A stretch of 14,434 nucleotides of DNA from Bacillota bacterium (GTDB taxonomy: Bacteria; Bacillota; Clostridia; Acetivibrionales; DTU013). Each line of letters begins with the position of its first letter. The first letter of the stretch is position 1. Below the pieces are notes generated by a model. It searched no databases, had not been told where the DNA came from, and was given only the letters and a program-made list of their open reading frames with translations. The stretch is taken from assembly GCA_023411575.1 (NCBI GenBank), contig JAEYOP010000019.1:1-14434 (forward strand). The letters are read 5' to 3'. Below, in pieces: positions 1 through 6,168 of this stretch. Both the position numbers and the translations under genes were made by a program.

Positions 1-125
1 AATTTTTGAATGGCGGATACGCCGTTCTCTGCTTCAGCGATTACTTCGATCCCAAGGCGTACAAGGATTTTTTTCAGGGCCATCCGCATAAAAGCGGCAT
101 CGTCAACGATCATAGCTGTAGCCAT
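1..125 (-). CDS. CheY-like response regulator, N-terminal part (cut by window edge)
   Basis: The reverse strand starts with ATG at 125 and reads MATAMIVDDAAFMRMALKKI and onward for 41 codons to the window edge. IVDDAAFMR is the beta-1/acidic-pocket signature of CheY-type receiver domains, in which the paired Asp residues bind Mg2+ for phosphorylation of a later Asp that is not visible here. AEAENG further on is also typical. A ribosome binding site (AAAGGGG) lies about 8 bases upstream on the minus strand. Stand-alone CheY proteins act in chemotaxis or as general phosphorelay receivers; with only the N-terminus visible, an output domain cannot be excluded. The gene begins 46 bp from the left inverted repeat of the recombinase unit, so its upstream control region reaches into DNA that could be inverted. 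Confidence 0.85.
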   Translation of the reverse strand, partial: MATAMIVDDAAFMRMALKKILVRLGIEVIAEAENGVSAIQK

Positions 126-170
126 ACTTATAAACCCCTTTTCTTCATTTGTTTGTCCTGTATGAAAGCC

Positions 171-197
171 ATGTAACAATTTATTTATTATGTTACT
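171..197. repeat. Left 27-bp inverted repeat flanking the recombinase gene
   Basis: This stretch is an exact reverse complement of 943-969. Within the repeat, GTAACA (173-178) and TGTTAC (191-196) form inverted half-sites around a 12-bp AT-rich centre, the arrangement expected of a tyrosine recombinase core site. The sequence directly outside the repeat shows no convincing target duplication when compared with the right end. Confidence 0.9.
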
Positions 198-205
198 AAA
201 GGTTG

Positions 206-251
206 ACACAATAACACACAATAATCGACAAAAAAAGGCGAAAAATCGACA
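206..251. repeat. Two pairs of helically phased direct repeats between the left inverted repeat and the recombinase
   Basis: ACACAATAA occurs at 206-214 and 216-224, 10 bp apart (one helical turn). AATCGACA occurs at 223-230 and 244-251, 21 bp apart (two turns). They lie between the left inverted repeat and the recombinase promoter. Such phased repeats may be accessory or arm-type binding sites for the recombinase or a directionality factor, or operators; the role is inferred. Confidence 0.5.
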
Positions 252-270
252 TGTTCGGGGCATATCGTTA

Positions 271-299
271 TTGCAAACTTTAGCTATAGAAAATACAAT
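271..299 (+). promoter_or_regulatory. Sigma-A-type promoter of the recombinase
   Basis: TTGCAA (271-276) and TACAAT (294-299) are separated by 17 bp, close to consensus. The promoter points into the recombinase gene and lies inside the inverted repeats, so it would invert together with the gene. Confidence 0.7.
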
Positions 300-329
300 A
301 TATTAATATAACAAGGTGGGTTATCACTT

Positions 330-890
330 ATGACAGTAGAGCCAATCCGGGATAAGGCAAAGATTCTCCAGATGTACGTGGTGCTTACCAGATCAGAGCA
401 AAAATACGGTTTGCTTTTAAAGTTTGGCTTGAACACTGGTTTACGGATCAGTGACATTTTACCGATCCGGTTGAAGGATATCTGCAATGAACATGGAGAA
501 TTCCGTGATTATTTCATTCTAAAAGAAAAAAAGACCGGCAAGGAAAAAAAAATTAAAATAAACACCGCATTGCGCAAAGAGATCAATTCTTATGTAAAGA
601 CCCAGATGCCGCCATACAACGGTTTTCTGTTTCCAAGCAAAAAAGGGACCCATATAGGCAGGGTTCAGGCCTATCGTGTGCTTAAGGAGGCCGCTGAAAA
701 CGTCGGCGTAGAAAATTTCGGCACCCACAGCTTACGGAAAACATGGGGTTACTGGACTTATAAATTGTCAAAATACAACATCGGTCTTATCATGGACACG
801 TTTAATCACAGCTCGCCAAACATTACTCTCCGTTACATCGGTATTAACCAGGACCAAAAAGACGAATTGTATTCTTTAGTACAATTTTGA
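330..890 (+). CDS. Minimal tyrosine recombinase (catalytic domain only)
   Basis: This 186-residue protein belongs to the tyrosine recombinase/integrase family, which cuts and rejoins DNA through a 3'-phosphotyrosine. The full catalytic set is visible: Arg39 in GLRIS, a Lys near 71 in the beta-hairpin TGKEKKIKI, His133 and Arg136 in THSLRKT, His160 in FNHSS and nucleophile Tyr169 in LRYIG. The N-terminal core-binding domain normal for XerC/D or phage integrases is absent, which gives the size and build of the FimB/FimE inversion enzymes. ATG at 330 is preceded by AAGGTGGG (313-320) at 9 bases. The gene is visibly more AT-rich than later genes, suggesting acquisition. It lies wholly between the 27-bp inverted repeats at 171-197 and 943-969, pointing to a self-inverting switch or a small mobile unit. 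Family is secure; inversion is inferred. Confidence 0.92.
   Translation: MTVEPIRDKAKILQMYVVLTRSEQKYGLLLKFGLNTGLRISDILPIRLKDICNEHGEFRDYFILKEKKTGKEKKIKINTALRKEINSYVKTQMPPYNGFLFPSKKGTHIGRVQAYRVLKEAAENVGVENFGTHSLRKTWGYWTYKLSKYNIGLIMDTFNHSSPNITLRYIGINQDQKDELYSLVQF
865..886. terminator. Weak hairpin overlapping the recombinase 3' end
   Basis: AATTGTA (865-871) pairs with TACAATT (880-886) around an 8-base loop, immediately before the stop codon and followed by a short T run and the palindrome GAAAATTTTC (889-898). The stem is AT-rich and weak, so termination is likely inefficient and transcripts may read through the right inverted repeat. Confidence 0.35.
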
Positions 891-942
891 AAATTTTCAT
901 GATTTTCTATTAAGTATTTCTATAAATTTCCGAAAATAATAA

Positions 943-969
943 AGTAACATAATAAATAAATTGTTACAT
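943..969. repeat. Right 27-bp inverted repeat flanking the recombinase gene
   Basis: Exact reverse complement of 171-197, with the same GTAACA/TGTTAC half-sites around a 12-bp centre. Together the two copies bracket about 745 bp holding only the recombinase, its promoter and accessory repeats. Confidence 0.9.
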
Positions 970-1043
970 AGCGGAAGTTATTACCATTCTATTGCTTTTT
1001 TACAATATCCATTATACTCCCTCTGCTCTACTTTTACTTCATT

Positions 1044-1078
1044 ATTTTCGAAAATGCAACTCTCTTTTTGGTTATACT
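1044..1078 (+). promoter_or_regulatory. Possible promoter and palindrome upstream of the 117-residue gene
   Basis: A perfect 12-bp palindrome, ATTTTCGAAAAT (1044-1055), precedes a -10-like TATACT (1073-1078). No good -35 hexamer is found at the correct spacing, so the promoter may be weak, activator-dependent or use another sigma factor. The palindrome could be an operator. Confidence 0.35.
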
Positions 1079-1112
1079 AAGGGTGAAAAAATAACCCGGA
1101 GGGATGAAATTT

Positions 1113-1466
1113 ATGCGATTGATAGCCAGATTGCCTGATCAAAGGCGGGCGGACGCACTGGCAGAGCGGCTAAGGAGCATGGGAATCGGACGCGACGACA
1201 TGATCGTCAGCGACCTGTCGGAGGACCGGCTGTCCGGCGGCGTCGGCAAAGTTGCCGGAACGGGTCTTTCCATGATCGGGACGGCGTGGAACAGTCTGAG
1301 CGGCGAGGCAGGGGCGTTGGACGAAGGAGACGAAGGCCTGGAAGGAAACGGCGGATGGAGCGGAGACGACGGGGTCGTCGTTGCCGTAAGGATGCCCCGG
1401 CACAGCGCTCCGGAAGTAAGGAAAGCCATGGAGCGGGCAGGGGCTGTGGAAATCATCCAGGATTAG
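1113..1466 (+). CDS. Small protein of unknown function, 117 residues
   Basis: I do not recognise a named function. ATG codons occur at 1104 and 1113 in the same frame. The ribosome binding site GGAGGG (1098-1103) touches the first but sits 9 bases from the second, so 1113 is the likely start, beginning MRLIARLPDQ. The protein appears to have two short beta-alpha-beta halves: residues 1-36 (hydrophobic strand, helix rich in Arg/Ala, then MIVSDL) and about 86-117 (GVVVAVRMP, helix, AVEIIQD). They are joined by a Gly/Ser/Asp/Glu-rich linker, likely flexible. This resembles general-stress or small-molecule-binding ferredoxin-like proteins only in outline. There is no signal peptide or membrane segment. 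It is followed by a strong hairpin, so it is probably monocistronic. Confidence 0.7.
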   Translation: MRLIARLPDQRRADALAERLRSMGIGRDDMIVSDLSEDRLSGGVGKVAGTGLSMIGTAWNSLSGEAGALDEGDEGLEGNGGWSGDDGVVVAVRMPRHSAPEVRKAMERAGAVEIIQD

Positions 1467-1475
1467 AGAATTCGG

Positions 1476-1511
1476 CCTGGGAGCCTTGGACAAAAGTCCG
1501 AGGCTCCCAGG
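1476..1511 (+). terminator. Strong 16-bp hairpin after the 117-residue gene
   Basis: The arms at 1476-1491 and 1496-1511 pair over 16 bp with one G-U wobble around an AAAA loop. The hairpin starts 9 bases after the stop codon. No T run follows, so it may be a weak or processing-type terminator, or an RNA-stabilising structure. Confidence 0.6.
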
Positions 1512-1518
1512 GGTGCAT

Positions 1519-1547
1519 TTGAAAACGGACGCACTTCATGTTAAAAT
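1519..1547 (+). promoter_or_regulatory. Sigma-A-type promoter of the HAD phosphatase
   Basis: TTGAAA (1519-1524) and TAAAAT (1542-1547) are spaced by 17 bp, directly after the hairpin at 1476-1511. The expected transcript start near 1554 leaves a leader of about 60 bases before the ATG at 1614. Confidence 0.7.
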
Positions 1548-1613
1548 GGATTGGGTTGCCGGAACCGGCAAATTCCGCATCAAGATTACTATGAAGTCAA
1601 AGGAGCACTTTCC

Positions 1614-2414
1614 ATGGCATATAAATTAATGGCCGTCGATGTGGACGGAACCCTTCTGAACAGCAACGGAGTCCTGACGGAGGCCACGATCAAGGCAATC
1701 CGGGAAGGCGTCGGAAAGGGGCTCGTCTTTACGATCTCCACCGGCCGGCCCATCCAGGGCGTCGAGCCCCTCAGCCGCGCAATCGGCCTGGACCTGCCGT
1801 ATATCACCTACAACGGCGCCATGGTTATCATGGGCGATTCAAGGGAAATCATCTATGAGCAGCGGCTTTCCGCCGGACTGGCAAAGGAAGTCATCGAGCT
1901 GGCGAAGGAGTACGGAACCACCTGCATGATCTGGGCGGACAACAAGCTCTGGACCTCGGAAATCAACGAGCGGGTGAACAAATACAAGGAAATTTCCAAG
2001 GTGGAGCCGATTCTGATCGACGATCTGGACGGCTGCATCCGCAATGGCGTAACCAAGCTCCTGTGGTATGATGAAATCCCGCAGATCGAAAAAATGCAGT
2101 CCGCGGTGGGCAAATTCCTGGGCAACCGCGTGAACTACCACACCTCGAGGCCGATGTTCCTGGAATTCGTGGATATCAACGCTTCCAAGGCCATCGCCAT
2201 GGAAAAGCTCGGAGCGCATTTCGGCATAAAGCAAAGCGAAATGATCGCCGTGGGCGACGGATACAATGACCTGTCCATGATCGAGTACGCGGGTCTGGGC
2301 GTCGTGATGGCCAATGCCAAGGATGCCATCAAGGAAAGGGCCGATTACATTACGCTGTCCAACGATGAAGACGGCGTTGCCCATGTGATATATAAGTTCG
2401 TCCTAAACGCGTAG
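1614..2414 (+). CDS. Cof-type HAD-superfamily phosphatase
   Basis: This 266-residue cytosolic Mg2+-dependent phosphatase has the haloacid dehalogenase fold with the large type-II cap of the Cof/YidA group. Visible motifs are I, DVDGTLL with nucleophile Asp9 and Asp11; II, ISTGR with Ser42; III, Lys192 in NASKAIAMEKLG; and IV, GDGYNDLSM with Asp215 and Asp219. Residues between about 80 and 180 form the cap that selects the substrate. Relatives dephosphorylate sugar phosphates, flavin or pyridoxal phosphates; the substrate here cannot be read from sequence. I chose ATG 1614 because AAAGGAG (1599-1605) lies 8 bases upstream; an in-frame TTG at 1551 lies at the predicted transcript start and has no such site. 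It has its own promoter and converges on the AraC-type gene, with 10 bp between stop codons. Confidence 0.9.
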   Translation: MAYKLMAVDVDGTLLNSNGVLTEATIKAIREGVGKGLVFTISTGRPIQGVEPLSRAIGLDLPYITYNGAMVIMGDSREIIYEQRLSAGLAKEVIELAKEYGTTCMIWADNKLWTSEINERVNKYKEISKVEPILIDDLDGCIRNGVTKLLWYDEIPQIEKMQSAVGKFLGNRVNYHTSRPMFLEFVDINASKAIAMEKLGAHFGIKQSEMIAVGDGYNDLSMIEYAGLGVVMANAKDAIKERADYITLSNDEDGVAHVIYKFVLNA

Positions 2415-2424
2415 GGTATGTCGG

Positions 2425-3309
2425 CTACATGTGCTTGGATAATTTGGCGGAGGGGCTCCGGGAATACTTTTTCGGAGAGATCCCGAATTCCTTTTTAAAG
2501 GCTCTCAGAAAATTGGAATAATCGCTGAAGCCGCATTGCATGCATATTTCCGTGATTTGAGAAGACTCATTCAGCAGCGATTTCGCCAGGATGAGTCTTT
2601 TTTTCTGGATAAAGCGGTGAATGGTGTAGCCCGTGTATCTGTTGAACTCCCGCAGCAAATGGTATTTGCTGATATAAAATTTCGTCGAAAGCACATCCAG
2701 CGAGAGGTCTTCTCCCAGGCTTTCGTTGATATAGCGCACAATGCTGTTTATCTTGCTGTTATAGGAGATATCCTCCTTGATATCGTCGATGTTCGTGTTC
2801 AGGTATGCGCGGTTCAGATAGACGATCAGCTCCGTCAGGTAAACATTTTTCAAAATGGAGCTGCCGTAGCTCAGCTGACTGCAGACGTACTCGATCCTTC
2901 CCATGATTTCCCGGATATACGCAAGGATCTGCGGATTCGGACGGATCAGGTTGTACCGGTTTTTCGAGGTGGAATCGAAGCACATGGAAAGGTTCTCGCC
3001 CAAGACACTGAGGCTTTTGATAAAATTCGGGTTCACCCAGATGACGAACCTCTCGTAGGGAACACCGGTCTTGATAAAGGGCTTGTGAAGCTCTTTGTTG
3101 TTGATGAGGATAATATCGCCGGTCCTGAGCTGGTAGGATTTGCCCTCGATGACATAGGTGACCTCCCCGGAAAGGAACAGGTAGATTTCATAAAAGTCAT
3201 GGTTGTGATAGGGTACGTCCAGCAATGTTTCATTTTTGTAATGAAAAAACTCAAAATCCGAGGAGACCATGTATTGTCTTGTTACAAATTCCTGCTGAGA
3301 AACCCACAT
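2425..3309 (-). CDS. AraC-family transcriptional regulator with N-terminal cupin domain
   Basis: This 294-residue regulator has an N-terminal cupin-like sensor (about 25-100, with the histidine pair in YHNHDFYEIY at 35/37 and a GDIILIN strand) and a C-terminal AraC DNA-binding domain. The two helix-turn-helix units are at about 203-224 (LSLDVLSTKFYISKYHLLREF) and 252-273 (ITEICMQCGFSDYSNFLRAF), followed by FGISPKKYSR. Sugar or sugar-acid effectors are usual for this architecture. It is divergent from the uronate/gluconate operon and the intergenic region carries AraC-style paired boxes, so it most likely activates that operon and represses itself. The start at 3309 is supported by AAGGCGGG just upstream, although the spacing is short; Met14 is an alternative without a ribosome binding site. 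The effector is unknown. Confidence 0.93.
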   Translation of the reverse strand: MWVSQQEFVTRQYMVSSDFEFFHYKNETLLDVPYHNHDFYEIYLFLSGEVTYVIEGKSYQLRTGDIILINNKELHKPFIKTGVPYERFVIWVNPNFIKSLSVLGENLSMCFDSTSKNRYNLIRPNPQILAYIREIMGRIEYVCSQLSYGSSILKNVYLTELIVYLNRAYLNTNIDDIKEDISYNSKINSIVRYINESLGEDLSLDVLSTKFYISKYHLLREFNRYTGYTIHRFIQKKRLILAKSLLNESSQITEICMQCGFSDYSNFLRAFKKEFGISPKKYSRSPSAKLSKHM

Positions 3310-3380
3310 ATGCCCGCCTTATACCGTACAAGCCTTATTTTTCGCCGCCTTCGGCGCATTTTCCACGAGACCGCATTTCC

Positions 3381-3409
3381 ATTGTACCGCAATTTTTGCA
3401 ATACTTCAA
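3381..3409 (-). promoter_or_regulatory. Promoter of the AraC-type regulator gene
   Basis: On the minus strand TTGAAG (3404-3409) and TACAAT (3381-3386) are spaced by 17 bp. One of the two repeated boxes lies exactly inside this spacer and the other touches the -35, so regulator binding should block this promoter. Confidence 0.65.
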
Positions 3410-3422
3410 GCAATTATCGCAA
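3389..3422. promoter_or_regulatory. Putative paired AraC-family operators, 21 bp apart
   Basis: GCAATTTTTGCAA (3389-3401) and GCAATTATCGCAA (3410-3422) match at 11 of 13 positions, are in the same orientation and are offset by 21 bp, or two helical turns. This is the spacing of paired half-sites bound by AraC-family dimers. The second box ends where the -35 of the divergent kinase promoter would be, the position used by class II activators. Confidence 0.6.
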
Positions 3423-3444
3423 GGAATTAGGCATATTGTGGGTA

Positions 3445-3476
3445 TATAATAGTTGTATAAAATCCATAATACAATT
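3445..3476 (+). promoter_or_regulatory. -10 element of the kinase-gnd-SDR operon and downstream dyad
   Basis: TATAAT (3445-3450) has no recognisable -35 at 16-18 bp, which is typical of an activator-dependent promoter. Just downstream, AGTTGTAT (3451-3458) and ATACAATT (3469-3476) form a dyad with one mismatch that could be a further operator or a leader hairpin. The leader to the ATG at 3530 would be about 70 bases. Confidence 0.5.
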
Positions 3477-3529
3477 GTTTGCATCTCTTCGTTCTGCCGT
3501 AAATGCAAGTATTATAAAGGAGGCTCTCT

Positions 3530-4609
3530 ATGAAACTAGAACTGCGCAAAGAATTTGCATGGTCCCTCGTGGTGCCCACCAGCATGGGCGTACGCATCAC
3601 CCCCGTAAACGGACAACCCGTACACTGCAGCGACACCTTCGTCATGCAGGCGACCAGCGCCGAGACCAACGTAGCAAGCATTCCCTCTTATCTCGGACTT
3701 CCCGTAAAGGTCCTGACGACCTTCGTCAAGGACAGCCCTATCGCCGCGTTCCTGAAAAACAACCTGGCAAGCCGCCATATGGCCTATGAAGGCAAGGAAG
3801 TCCCCCAGGGCGGACCGTGGGGCTACCGCCACCAGTTCAACATTGCCGACAGCGGATACGGCTCCCGGGGACCGAGGGTCCAGAACGACCGCGCCGGCGA
3901 GGTGGGACGCACTCTGAATGTTAATGACTTCGACCTCGACCGGATTTTTGGAAAAGAAGGTGTTCAGCTTCTTCACCTGTCCGGCCTGATTGCCGCACTC
4001 TCCCCCGAAACCGGAAAATTCTGCCTGGAGCTGGCCAGAACCGCAAAGAAATACGGAACACGGATTTCCTTTGACATGAACTACCGTGCTTCCTTCTGGA
4101 AGAACCGGGAGCAGGAGCTCCACGACATCTTTTCGGAAATCGCAAGCGTATCCGACGTTCTCGTCGGCAACGAGGAAGATTTCCAGCTTTGCCTGAACAT
4201 AGAGGGGCCGGAGTCCGGCGGAAAGGACCTGACAGCCAAGATCGAGAGCTTCAAGGGCATGATCGGCCGCGTAAAGGCGGCTTATCCGAACGCTTCCGTA
4301 TTTGCGACCACGCTCCGCCAGGTCATCAACACCAACAGCCACATGTGGGGCGCGATCCTGCTGGAAGGCGACAACTGGCATGTAATTGAGCCGAGACAGA
4401 TCACGGTCCTGGACCGCATCGGCGGCGGGGACGGCTTCGTGGGCGGCATGCTCCATGCCATCCTGAGAGGCTGGGAACCGGAGAAATGGGTTCAGTTCGG
4501 CTGGGCCAGCGGCGCACTGGTAACGACGCTCACGACGGATTACGGCCAGCCGGTGGACGAAGAGCAAATCTGGAGCATCTGGGAAGGAAACGCCCGTGTA
4601 AAGCGGTAA
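3530..4609 (+). CDS. PfkB-family sugar-acid kinase (KdgK-like; gluconate or 2-keto-3-deoxygluconate)
   Basis: This 359-residue cytosolic kinase of the PfkB/ribokinase family has a C-terminal signature DRIGGGDGFVGG (295-306) with catalytic base Asp301. ISFDMNYRASFW (179-190) and FATTLRQ (258-264) are shared with 2-keto-3-deoxygluconate kinases. Two features are odd: the N-terminal GG-x3-N substrate motif is replaced by ATSAETN (41-47), and the GAGD anion hole reads GGGD. ATG 3530 follows a perfect AAAGGAGG (3516-3523). It is the first gene of the run shared with gnd. KDG kinases normally accompany mannonate/altronate dehydratase and KDPG aldolase, absent here, whereas 6-phosphogluconate dehydrogenase is the next gene. 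I therefore favour gluconate as substrate to give 6-phosphogluconate, but KDG remains possible. Confidence 0.8.
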   Translation: MKLELRKEFAWSLVVPTSMGVRITPVNGQPVHCSDTFVMQATSAETNVASIPSYLGLPVKVLTTFVKDSPIAAFLKNNLASRHMAYEGKEVPQGGPWGYRHQFNIADSGYGSRGPRVQNDRAGEVGRTLNVNDFDLDRIFGKEGVQLLHLSGLIAALSPETGKFCLELARTAKKYGTRISFDMNYRASFWKNREQELHDIFSEIASVSDVLVGNEEDFQLCLNIEGPESGGKDLTAKIESFKGMIGRVKAAYPNASVFATTLRQVINTNSHMWGAILLEGDNWHVIEPRQITVLDRIGGGDGFVGGMLHAILRGWEPEKWVQFGWASGALVTTLTTDYGQPVDEEQIWSIWEGNARVKR

Positions 4610-4663
4610 TAGAAAATAAAGTTGAAACTATAATAAAGAATGAGTGAATTGGAGGATTTTTTT

Positions 4664-6115
4664 ATGGGCAAGGCAGATATAGGCCTGATCGGTTTGGCGG
4701 TAATGGGTGAAAACCTGGTCATGAACATGGAAAGCAAGGGCTTCACCGTGGCAGTTTATAATCGTACCACAAGCAAGGTGACGGACTTCATCGAAGGCCG
4801 CGCGAAGGGCAAGAACATCATTGGCGCAATGTCGATCCAGGAGTTGGTGGACAATCTGAAAGCCCCCCGCAAGGTCATGCTGATGGTCAAGGCCGGCAAG
4901 CCGGTGGACGAATTCATCGACATGGTGATTCCCTACCTGGACAAGGGCGATATCATCATTGACGGCGGCAACTCCCATTTCCCGGACACCATCCGCCGCA
5001 CCAAGTATGTAGAAGAAAAAGGACTCCTTTACATCGGAACCGGCGTTTCGGGCGGTGAAGAAGGCGCTCTCAAAGGTCCCAGCATGATGCCGGGCGGATC
5101 GCCTGCGGCATGGCCTTCTGTAAAGCCCATCTTCCAGGCCATCTGCGCGAAGGTCGAAGACGGAAGCCCCTGCTGCGACTGGGTTGGCAGCGACGGAGCC
5201 GGCCACTTTGTCAAAATGACTCACAACGGCATCGAATACGGCGACATGCAGCTGATCTGCGAAGCGTATCATCTGATGAGGGAATACCTCGGCATGTCCG
5301 CAGACGAAATGCATGAAGTATTCAAAGAATGGAACACCGGCGTGCTCGACAGCTACCTGATCGAAATCACCCGCGATATTCTCGCTTACAAGGACACCGA
5401 CGGCTCCGCCATCGTAGACAAGATCCTCGACACCGCAGGACAGAAGGGTACCGGAAAATGGACCTCCATCGCTTCCCTGGATGAAGGCATTCCGCTGACC
5501 CTGATCGGCGAAGCCGTATACGCCCGCTGCCTGTCCGCCATCAAGGACGAAAGGGTCGCCGCTTCCAAGGTGCTGACCGGACCCGCGCCCAAATTCGAAG
5601 GCGATAAGAAAGCTTTCATAGAAGACATCAAGAATGCCCTCTTCGCTTCCAAGATCGTGTCCTACGCACAGGGCTATACCCTCCTGCGCGCCGCTGCGAA
5701 GACTTACAACTGGAACCTCAATTACGGCGAAATCGCCCTGATGTGGCGCGGCGGATGCATTATCCGTTCCACCTTCCTGTCCAACATCAAGGACGCCTTC
5801 GACAAGAATCCGGACCTTGACAATCTGCTGCTTGACCCGTTCTTCAAGGAGAAGATCGATCAGACGCAGGCCGGCTGGAGAAGGGTTACCGCCGCCGCAT
5901 TGATGAACGGCATCCCGGTTCCCGCCTTTGCTTCCGCCCTCAGCTACTACGACGGATACCGGAGCGCAAGGCTGCCGGCCAACCTGCTGCAGGCGCAGCG
6001 CGATTACTTCGGCGCACATACCTATGAGCGCGTAGACAAGCCGCGCGGAGAGGTGTTCCACACCAATTGGACCGGACATGGCGGCTCCACCTCCGCATCG
6101 ACTTATGTAGTTTAA
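4664..6115 (+). CDS. gnd: 6-phosphogluconate dehydrogenase, decarboxylating
   Basis: Converts 6-phospho-D-gluconate plus NADP+ to D-ribulose-5-phosphate, CO2 and NADPH in the oxidative pentose phosphate pathway. The 483-residue length is normal for the long dimeric form. Visible are the Rossmann motif GLIGLAVMGENL (7-18), the NADP-type NRTTSK (33-38), IIDGGNSHFPDT (98-109), GVSGGEEGALKGPSMMPGG (127-145), the catalytic HFVKMTHNGIEYGDMQ (181-196) with Lys184 and Glu191, and the substrate-closing C-terminal tail. ATG 4664 is chosen because GGAGG (4651-4655) sits 8 bases before it; the in-frame ATG at 4640 would place that site inside the gene. It lies 54 bp after the kinase with no terminator between, so the two are probably co-transcribed. 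This suggests that the operon delivers 6-phosphogluconate rather than KDPG. Confidence 0.97.
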   Translation: MGKADIGLIGLAVMGENLVMNMESKGFTVAVYNRTTSKVTDFIEGRAKGKNIIGAMSIQELVDNLKAPRKVMLMVKAGKPVDEFIDMVIPYLDKGDIIIDGGNSHFPDTIRRTKYVEEKGLLYIGTGVSGGEEGALKGPSMMPGGSPAAWPSVKPIFQAICAKVEDGSPCCDWVGSDGAGHFVKMTHNGIEYGDMQLICEAYHLMREYLGMSADEMHEVFKEWNTGVLDSYLIEITRDILAYKDTDGSAIVDKILDTAGQKGTGKWTSIASLDEGIPLTLIGEAVYARCLSAIKDERVAASKVLTGPAPKFEGDKKAFIEDIKNALFASKIVSYAQGYTLLRAAAKTYNWNLNYGEIALMWRGGCIIRSTFLSNIKDAFDKNPDLDNLLLDPFFKEKIDQTQAGWRRVTAAALMNGIPVPAFASALSYYDGYRSARLPANLLQAQRDYFGAHTYERVDKPRGEVFHTNWTGHGGSTSASTYVV

Positions 6116-6135
6116 TTTGATTTGAAAGGATCTAG

Positions 6136-6147
6136 TGCAAATTTGCA
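6136..6147. promoter_or_regulatory. Perfect 12-bp palindrome between gnd and the SDR gene
   Basis: TGCAAATTTGCA lies 21 bases before the SDR start and shares GCAA/TTGC ends with the paired boxes at 3389-3422. It may be an extra operator or an element that affects SDR translation; the gene has only a weak ribosome binding site. Confidence 0.35.
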
Positions 6148-6168
6148 TTATGTATGGTGTGAATCATT

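Noticed and set aside
167..973. Target-site duplication next to the 27-bp repeats
   Set aside because: Only a 3-base AGC is shared by the flanks, too short to indicate a transposition event.
3344..3357. Hairpin CGCCG-CCTT-CGGCG in the AraC leader as a terminator
   Set aside because: No T run follows it on the minus strand, and no plus-strand gene ends there.
2536..3789. A 417-codon plus-strand open frame across the AraC gene and the kinase start
   Set aside because: It runs antisense through an obvious AraC regulator, then out of frame through the intergenic promoters and the kinase.
4594..4607. A cre-like (CcpA) site TGTAAAGCGGTAAT at the kinase 3' end
   Set aside because: The central CG is shifted one base relative to the cre consensus, and the site is at a gene end rather than a promoter.
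4628..6148. A 506-codon open frame on the minus strand opposite gnd
   Set aside because: The plus-strand gnd gene is unmistakable. The antisense translation is low-information and has no start signal.
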